Source of the DNA: Enchytraeus crypticus
Lineage: Eukaryota > Annelida > Clitellata > Enchytraeida > Enchytraeidae
DNA: 64,000 nucleotides
Assembly (NCBI GenBank): GCA_905160935.1
Contig: CAJHZI010000711.1
Span: 315,001-379,000 of the forward strand
Reading direction: 5' to 3'
The first letter of the stretch is position 1; every line of letters starts with the position of its first letter. The translations under genes and the position numbers were made by a program. A model generated the notes under the pieces. That model ran no database searches. It saw nothing but the letters and a program-made list of their open reading frames with translations, and was not told where the DNA came from. Below are positions 57,992 through 64,000 of the stretch, piece after piece.

Positions 57992-60900
57992 CCACCGTGA
58001 TCTGTCCTTAGGATATGAAGTTGTTCCGGTGGCCATTGAAACCATGGGCCCGATGAATCCCGAAGGAGTTGACTTTATTAATGGCATAGGCAGACTTATT
58101 GCAGAGCAAACCGGCGATAAGCGAGAGACATCTTTTCTTTGGCAAAGGCTTTCCATGACTTTGCAAAGATTAATGCAGTGTGCTTCAAATAATTCTTTTA
58201 AGCCGTTTGATGACCTCGAGTAGCCGGGCAGCGATTCAGCACGTATTGCTTGAATCGTTTTTATCAAACCCCGGGTTCTTTACGCCGGAGTAAAAAAGAA
58301 AAAGAAAAAAGAAAATTAAAAAAATATAATAATAATAATAATACTACTAATAATAATAATAATATTCGAAATAATAATATTAATAGCAATAAAAGTGCTA
58401 CTCTAGTCAATGACAACATCAAGCACTATAGAGAAAAATCTAAGCCGGTAAGCAAAAAGGGTAAAAAAAGCTGAAAATTCCGAAATCCAGAAAATCAGTT
58501 TCAAGATAAAGGAAATTAAAGAAAAGAAAGGAAAGTTTTATCAAACAATAAATTATTTTATAATCTCCTCCGACAAAGATTCCAATAAATTTCCAAGACT
58601 AAATATAATATATTATCAGTCTATGATTACAATACTATTAAACAGTCTATCACGAAAGTCAATTTAGAATAAAATTTCTATAAATTTTGCAACTCTTGGG
58701 GTCCTAATTCAACAATAGCGAGACAAAACCCGCCTGCAACTCTTGGAATCCTTGATCATCCAATATCGGGACAATAATATAATATATTATCAGTCTATGA
58801 TTACAATATTATTAAACAGTCCATCACGAAAGTCAATTTAAAATAAAATTTCTTTATATAGATTTCTAACATATCTATTAAAGTAATAAAGTTGTATACA
58901 TTAAGTTCATTACAGACCTTAAACCAATTTTCTCATCAATTGCAGCAGGAAATATGATTACAAACTAAGAAATAATTCTAACAGAAACTTTAAAATTTAA
59001 GCACTAAGAACATCAAAATATTCTAGTAGAATATCAGACTTTATTAATTGTAATTTTAACAAAAAGATCAAAATAATTGCAGACAATTTTCACAGACCAA
59101 CATAGTCTGACAAACTTAGTCAATTGAACTATTAACATATAAACTGATTTCTGGAACAACTAACTACATTAATTAATTGTTTAACTAACAGCCGAATTGA
59201 TTGATTGAACCACTGCCTAAATCTTCTCCATCGATAAAAATTATGTCAACTATAGATTAAACAATACAAATTGATGTCTAGAACCATTGACTAGACTAAT
59301 TGATTCATTAACTAAATGATTAATTGATTGATTGAAGCACTACTTACATCTTCCCCGTCCATGCTCAGAATTGTAACGCTTTCAGTCGTTATGGTCATGT
59401 TGACGTCTCTACCAGCGAATTCTAGGATTGGTACTCCTAGGTACCTGTCGTACGAACTAGCCTGCAAACAATAGTAGCACATCCTACCAGGTTAATAAAC
59501 AACAGTAGCATATCCTACCAGGTTAATAAACAACAGTAGCATATCCTACCAGGTTAATAAAATAATACTTACTATATCAGGCTACTAAATTTCAAGTTAG
59601 CTACAGCCCATGATATGGACTACACTTGTGCACTTGTACATTAACTGAAATAAGTTTTTAATTCTTATCTTGCAGTACTTGGCATTCCTTAATAAACAAT
59701 TTAGCAAACTATGCCTGTATCGGGTTGGGGACAATGCTGAATATACCTAACATATGCTGCAATATTTGCGGTAACTAGCAATAACTTAGCAGGAGCTAGA
59801 AGAGGCACTTAATAACCACCTCAGACGTCAGATTTTTCTCAGTTTAAAGCTACACTAATTTTAAGACATATTATAGCACACAGTCCCTGGATGGAATCAC
59901 TCAAACAAGTATAAAACAAACTGTAGAATGTATGCCTCGGATCTTTCATTTCATAAAACACTAAAGAAAAAAAAGCTCTAGAAAGAGCAAGAAACAGAAA
60001 GAGAATGGAAAGTGCATCAGTAACATGTATGTCATATAAATCGTAAGAAAAACAAAGTAACCTTTCTGTCCTTCTTACTGATCGTTTTAAAGCCAGCTGC
60101 ACAGCATATTCTATTGATAGATTCTCTGAAATAATAAATAAATCAATCAACAATTAAAATGTAAATTTAATCAAATCGTGCACACAGATAATCTTATATA
60201 TTTTCCCTACATCAATTAAGCATTAATCAATCAATCAAACAGCCTATAAATTAAACTCCTCAACAGCCACTATTACTGCTCGAGTCTTTGTCTACAGTAA
60301 CTCAAAAAACAATAAAAATTAAATTAAGAAATTTTACTGACAGACAGATTGATGGATAAAAGTAGACAAATGGTCGATTAAATGTTAGCCCTCAGAGAGA
60401 ACTAAATTAAGAACTTATTACTGATTGATTGATCAATTGATTGACAGACAGTTTATTAGACTATTAGACTCACTTGGTAATAGCTGTTCTCATATCAAAG
60501 TCTAAAGACTTCATAGATTCCAGAATGTCAATCGACCCAACGTACTGAAATGTAAAAAATAGAATAATTGTTCAGTTGTCTGGTGAAATTTAAAACAACT
60601 AAAAATCAGCAACTTAAAAACTGGCTACTCAAACCTTGCCCATACCATATATTAAGCCTTGCCCCGAAAATCTATATGTAATGAAAGATATTTAAATTTA
60701 TTCAATACTATACTTCATGATTTTAATGACTAAAACTCTGCAAACATGCCGAGACCTCAACATCAAATTTTTATTTTAAAAACTGCTATAAGTTTCATCA
60801 AATGCCTACACATTGTCTATGAATTTACTGACCTTTTAATATGTAAATCATGTGTTTCAATTATCTGTGGATTGTGTGTTGTTCAATAACTAGCTAACAA

Positions 60901-62574
60901 TAACGATAACGTTTACTACTAAAAGCATCATCAATTTATGAATTAATCACGGCAAAATATTAAATGTACGTTCAGCTCACCCGTAATCCATAACATACTC
61001 CGGCATCAGGGGCTAGTTGCTTGTCATCGTGCAGCCACCCATTGGCCGGTCGATTCAAGAAACTTCCTGTATTCGACCAATCATGTCGCCTGTTCTTTTT
61101 TCTTAGAATATCCATTGCATCTCAATAATAAATGATATTTATTTATAGGTTAACAATAACAACTACCAATTGAGAAATGGCAAGATTTACTACAATTTCT
61201 CTTACTATATTCCTCTGCAATATGCATTTTAAACAATCAGCAACAATGAATTTACTCACATGCATTACACATACGCAGCAAGTAGTCACGATACATTAAA
61301 CATTATATATAGTTTGTCAACAAATAGAAAGCTCTCCAGTAATAACTACAATACTGTTAAGCTACCAATACCAGAAAATTGTTTAGCTTCATTTTATTAC
61401 TAAATTTGTCTACTTAGATTCTAGAATTTGTTCTACTTAAATCTGCATAAACTAATATTACAAGGCTAGATTTCAAATTATCATAAGAATAGAAAACCTT
61501 CATACAGGTTCATATAGTTTGTTAAATGAGTCAAGAGTTTTGAAGAAGTTACACACGCGACTGCCCTATGACTACAGTGGACTCACCCTTGAAACCTCGA
61601 AGGTAAAGTTTTATGATGAACTATGTAAATTTTGTGTCAAGATTTTTTACATTAGAGATCGATGCATGGTTAAGTTCACACATTATGACATTGCAAACTG
61701 CTGACCTATTTGAGGTTATTTCTACGAGACTTATGTGATTAGGCTATGATTAGTGTCAGTGCATCAATTGACCAATGCCAGGTTCTTTACTTCAGTCGTA
61801 AACTATCGAAAATACACAGTATTGGCAAAGGAAAATTTGCTGAAATTGTCTCAACATTTCAATATGAGGCTCTAAAATCTAAATATTTATAAATATCTTG
61901 TACGGTGATTTCAGTGGCGCATGTTAGCAACTCCATGGAGGTGTACGCCTATCAAAGAAATCTACAAATATTCTCACACTACCATTAAGGTATTATCTTG
62001 CAGTTTACATTTTGCAGCAATTAAGCACAAAATTTATTCGATATAAATACGTAATTGAAATAAATAAATACATTATTTATATAAAATCCTCAGATATGCA
62101 AGCATTTCATTAATTGATATAAATGAATCCAATAAATAAACAAATTTCAATGCTCAGCTGATCGCCCACAATTAATTAGATATCAACCTAATTCGATAAG
62201 ATACCCCTACCCTTAGAGTAACCCAACCCTAATCATGCCACAGATCCAAATCAAAACCACCACCTAAGGCCATATATTTACATAAATTTATTTTGCGTAA
62301 ATATTGATTAGAAAATTAATCATCAATTTTGTAACGCGCTAACGTACCTTTTATATAGGTCGTTAATTAATGGCTCCAGTTCGCACCCACTTTCGAAATT
62401 TTCTTGTTTCTTTGAAACCTTCATAGACAGCATCATTGAGTTTTTGCCAAAGATCTTTAAAATAGGTAGATATGGCATGACTGTTGTTTCAGCGATACCA
62501 GTTTTGTAACAAGAGCGAATTGATTTCGAGCATTCTTCATTTAATCGAAAGGGTAAACAAAGCCCCTTTGACAT
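52079..62574 (-). CDS. SHC1: SHC adaptor, PTB-CH1-SH2
   Basis: Docks on phosphotyrosines of activated receptors and recruits GRB2-SOS to Ras (family knowledge). Minus-strand exons: 62574-62348, 61101-60981, 60544-60474, 60125-60062, 59461-59348, 57895-57842, 57180-56993, 56293-56167, 55459-55417, 54666-54619, 54174-54095, 53214-53083 and 52216-52079. All phases close to 468 aa. PTB about 90-270: [63 protein letters not shown] and [15 protein letters not shown]2 site YYND at 291-294. SH2 about 370-465: [17 protein letters not shown] with R393, [20 protein letters not shown] and LVTPVTR. The SHC1 symbol is family-level; invertebrates usually have one SHC. The intron after PTB seems to use a GC donor (57180-56993 exon). 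A shorter isoform could start at the ATG 61115 (MDILRKKN). Confidence 0.92.
52217..52570 (-). repeat. Three-copy array of the SHC last-exon acceptor
   Basis: The border ttctcac|ctacaacaacc recurs with exon-like starts at 52216 (used), 52378 and 52546, about 165 bp apart. Each is embedded in gatgaggtgacatac and tgatgatgat sequence. Confidence 0.85.
52625..52715 (+). mobile_element. tRNA-like SINE fragment
   Basis: ggttgatggctgagttcata (A-box-like) and accggttcaaatccaaac (B-box-like). Weakly similar to 34045-34135. Confidence 0.4.
52925..53082. repeat. (CAGA)n/(CA)n microsatellite at a SHC donor
   Basis: Read on the minus strand, the donor of exon 12 is gtctgtctgtct, the first units of this tract. 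The splice site itself is therefore microsatellite DNA. Confidence 0.92.
53700..53995. repeat. About 20-bp array in SHC intron 11
   Basis: About 14 copies of atagttatgttatttaacat with a minor actcatag variant. Confidence 0.95.
54236..54395 (+). mobile_element. SINE B, 3' two thirds, SHC intron 10
   Basis: Starts inside the B box (tgggttcgaatcccagcc) and runs to the end gatcatttcactataatgca. Confidence 0.83.
54451..54525 (-). repeat. Diverged family D fragment
   Basis: caacaacagttacaacagct, cagtgacaatatcgagga and tctaagccaagctgac. Confidence 0.45.
54870..54962 (+). mobile_element. LINE G fragment
   Basis: ttggtgagcgtctaggctcc, aaattgcttc and a (gatgat)n tail. It matches the 5' part of the copy at 27200. 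Confidence 0.55.
55040..55405. repeat. About 52-bp array beside the SHC exon 9 donor
   Basis: Seven copies of ctctgattggctaatcctca, caaagtactaatcta and aaggagacaatactgag. The last unit (gtactagtctacagaaaacg) abuts the donor of exon 9. Confidence 0.94.
55497..55655 (-). repeat. Family E repeat with LINE C-like end
   Basis: cagtgcactgccaagtggca, gaaagcagac complement and gatcaacaagttaatccctt. It joins the family C end motif to the family E body and so may be one LINE. Confidence 0.62.
55664..55709. repeat. Snap-back palindrome, 21-bp arms
   Basis: Perfect arms 55664-55684 and 55689-55709 with the loop ctta. It lies in SHC intron 8. Confidence 0.95.
55787..55906 (+). mobile_element. Diverged SINE A-like element
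   Basis: gagccagtagc head, gggttcaaatccagtgctc B box and aagaaactgacgttaatcc tail. Confidence 0.65.
56665..56800 (+). mobile_element. LINE C stub, SHC intron 7
   Basis: gatgatttaaagatccacta to ggacctgctagtaggcaata and a gagagagag tail. Confidence 0.8.
56838..56962 (+). mobile_element. SINE family A, plus strand, SHC intron 7
   Basis: ggctggagtcagtggc head, caggattcaaatcctgggtc B box and gaggaaactgacgttaacc end, about 30 bp from SHC exon 7. It follows the LINE C tail almost directly. Confidence 0.85.
57187..57480. repeat. About 60-bp array at the SHC exon 7 acceptor
   Basis: About five units of aatcaatcagtcaattaggt and attcaaaatctacactcact lead up to ctacaatatc, the acceptor of exon 7 on the minus strand. 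Confidence 0.88.
57990..58225 (+). mobile_element. LINE reverse transcriptase C-terminal fragment (another family)
   Basis: A plus-strand frame reads [21 protein letters not shown] and onward, then [18 protein letters not shown] and stop. That is the classic end of a non-LTR reverse transcriptase ORF. A gc-rich 3' UTR and a (taa)n tail follow to about 58370. It lies in SHC intron 5. Confidence 0.78.
58388..58565 (-). repeat. Family D repeat, diverged
   Basis: gtgctactctagtcaatgac, aagccggtaagcaaaaaggg and aggaaattaaagaaaagaaa, minus orientation. Confidence 0.7.
59462..59575. repeat. 32-bp array at the SHC exon 5 acceptor
   Basis: cagtagcatatcctaccagg and ttaataaacaa are repeated about three and a half times, starting at the acceptor itself (gcctgcaaacaatagtagca). 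Confidence 0.88.
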
Positions 62575-62621
62575 AAGTGTATTTAATAGTAATATCTATA
62601 ATTTCAGATTTATTACATGAT

Positions 62622-62729
62622 ATGCGGTCTCCAAACGGTTATAAGATCATGTATTGTTGTGCATTTGGGTATGCAAATTCAAGAAATCCGGAAACTAAAG
62701 AACGGGGAATATCCTTTAAGATATTTTAA
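62622..62729 (+). pseudogene. THAP zinc-finger start, decayed or partial
   Basis: The ATG at 62649 opens MYCCAFGYANSRNPETKERG and then ISFKIF stop. THAP domains begin CCxxGCxN and continue to SFHRFP. Here the second Cys position is Tyr and a stop follows the SFxxF element, with no donor visible. It lies 48-75 bp from the SHC start, divergent. It could be a relic of a P-element-type or other THAP protein, or a first coding exon of a gene on the plus strand. Confidence 0.5.
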
Positions 62730-63439
62730 ATTAAATTTGTTTGCATTTTATATTATAAAAATATAACCAATTAATAGAAATTTGTTTCAAATAATTTTTC
62801 GTCATGATGATATGTTGGATAGATGTGATGATAAATGTGCTCCTAAAGTGTTTAATTATCGTTCAAAAGATTTTAAAATGTTCAAAAACTACAGTATTTT
62901 ATGCCTTTAAATAACGATCAGCTGATATTGTTTACCTCCGGCTACCAAAATTAGTTGTTGGCATCTGTGCAATTCTTGAACTCAATGTTTACAATGGTTG
63001 AGATTGCCTTTGACACTTCTACGGTTTTTCTTTATTCTATGGTTTTTGCATGGAATAAAGCTTATTTTAATACCTTTACATTTTAATTAACTTTATATCT
63101 TTTTTATAACCTCAAATTTAAGAATACTAGCAGCAGATTTAGGTAAATGATATTTCTATGACTTTCGCTGTATTTCTAAAATATGAAAACTGAAAAGGGA
63201 CAGTTTAAAATAATTTCGTTGGTCATAGCGATCTTAAATAATTAAAAGACAGCGATAAGTTAATGAGGCTACAATATGCTATCAATGGAATTGACCATGA
63301 TGGATGTTATTCGGTGCGTGTTTTCCAAAAAAGTTGTAGCACTGAGTCTACAGTACAAAACTATCAATTGCCGTTCTTGTTTGTATCTGTGTTGGTTGAC
63401 TCTTTCGACATAGACCTATGTCTGGAAAGTCGAGAAATA
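62730..63439. other. Region upstream of SHC, no gene seen
   Basis: AT-rich. The SHC promoter should lie here or just before 62650. An open frame at 63263-63469 has no recognisable content. Confidence 0.45.
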
Positions 63440-63507
63440 AAATCCTGGGCTCGTCTGTCACTATCATAACTTATGAGTGACGAAACTGACGTTAATATTA
63501 GCTTTTA
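63440..63507 (+). mobile_element. SINE A, 3' half
   Basis: aatcctgggctcgtctgtca to gaaactgacgttaatatta. Confidence 0.7.
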
Positions 63508-63600
63508 GGATGGATTGGTATGGACACAGTGATGAAAGCATTGTAAGAATTCATTTTAAACTAATTGAGTTTATGAAATTGCTATAACGCTATTGAATGT

Positions 63601-63832
63601 TTCCATAGTTCAGTGCCTAGAGGCGAAAGGTAAGGTTATGAAGTTTTAAATGACAGATCTTGAATTGAATTCTCGCGGGTTCGATTCCCGGCCGCGCTGA
63701 TCTGAGAATAAAATCTCGGACATTTACTGGACTGGTTGGTTATATGGACAATGGACTAAATTGTCTAACGGTTTAAAAATGGGTATTAAAAGTGATAGAT
63801 ATCAACATGGTCGATCATTTAATCGTATGTGT
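63601..63832 (+). mobile_element. SINE family B, plus strand, diverged
   Basis: tccatagttcagtgcctaga head (changed), gggttcgattcccggccg B box and gatatcaacatggtcgatca end. Confidence 0.82.
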
Positions 63833-64000
63833 TAATATTATCATTATGACGTCGTGGATGTTTTAATCAAATTTACATTGAAATTAGGCAATAAAACTTT
63901 CCATTCCACTACTTTATAAAAAAATTAATAACACGCATCAGATTATGACATTAAATCAGATTATGATATTTAGAAATAATATGGACATTATAACAAGACT

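Noticed and set aside
58250-58474. Lys/Asn-rich plus-strand frame of 74 codons
   Set aside because: It is composed of a LINE 3' UTR, a (taa)n tail and a family D repeat.
61519-61704. Small plus-strand frame in SHC intron 1
   Set aside because: No recognisable domain and no splice context; chance open frame in AT-rich DNA.

Overview
The window looks like nuclear DNA of an invertebrate animal. It is AT-rich, its genes are split by GT-AG introns, and five animal genes can be read exon by exon: RHOA (minus, 512-2712), HROB (plus, 4982-13606), CXXC1/CFP1 (plus, 15951-30001), CEP41 (plus, 32694-43090) and SHC (minus, 52079-62574). SHC with PTB and SH2 domains, together with CFP1, CEP41 and HROB, points to Metazoa. 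I cannot name the phylum from the sequence alone. No bacterial, organellar or viral segment was seen.

The five genes are not one pathway: a Rho GTPase, an MCM8-MCM9 recombination factor, the CpG-binding subunit of SET1/COMPASS, a ciliary tubulin-glutamylation protein and a receptor tyrosine kinase adaptor. Reading frames were joined across introns by hand. RHOA (192 aa), CEP41 (391 aa), SHC (468 aa) and HROB (about 1336 aa) close in phase. CXXC1 (about 729 aa) closes except for one nucleotide between its exons 7 and 8.

Introns and spacers are filled with mobile DNA. There are two tRNA-derived SINE families (A and B) plus a third possible one (C). There is a CR1/L2-like LINE whose 3' end is shared with SINE A, and 3' stubs of at least two other LINEs. 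Two Tc1/mariner elements with open DD37E transposases (39987-41374 and 45416-46993) look whole. A hAT-like MITE with an 8-bp target duplication sits inside a LINE stub (44559-45003). A further DNA transposon of unassigned family has 15-bp perfect inverted termini (47096-48900).

The most unusual property is genome-structural. At a dozen or more exon borders, in all four large genes and in RHOA, the splice junction itself has been tandemly multiplied: the intron end plus the first bases of the exon, or the exon end plus the donor. Copy number runs from 2 to about 33. Examples are the RHOA exon 2 acceptor (5 copies, 31 bp), the CXXC1 exon 9 donor (8 copies, exactly 43 bp), the CXXC1 exon 6 acceptor (about 33 copies of about 30 bp), CXXC1 exon 10 (4 copies) and the CEP41 last-exon acceptor (4 copies). 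Two partial exon copies in CXXC1 differ from the working exon almost only at synonymous sites. A second recurrent structure is the snap-back palindrome: 21-37 bp arms, perfect or with one mismatch, around a 2-4 bp loop, at least five times. I propose that these two signatures are the system worth following up.
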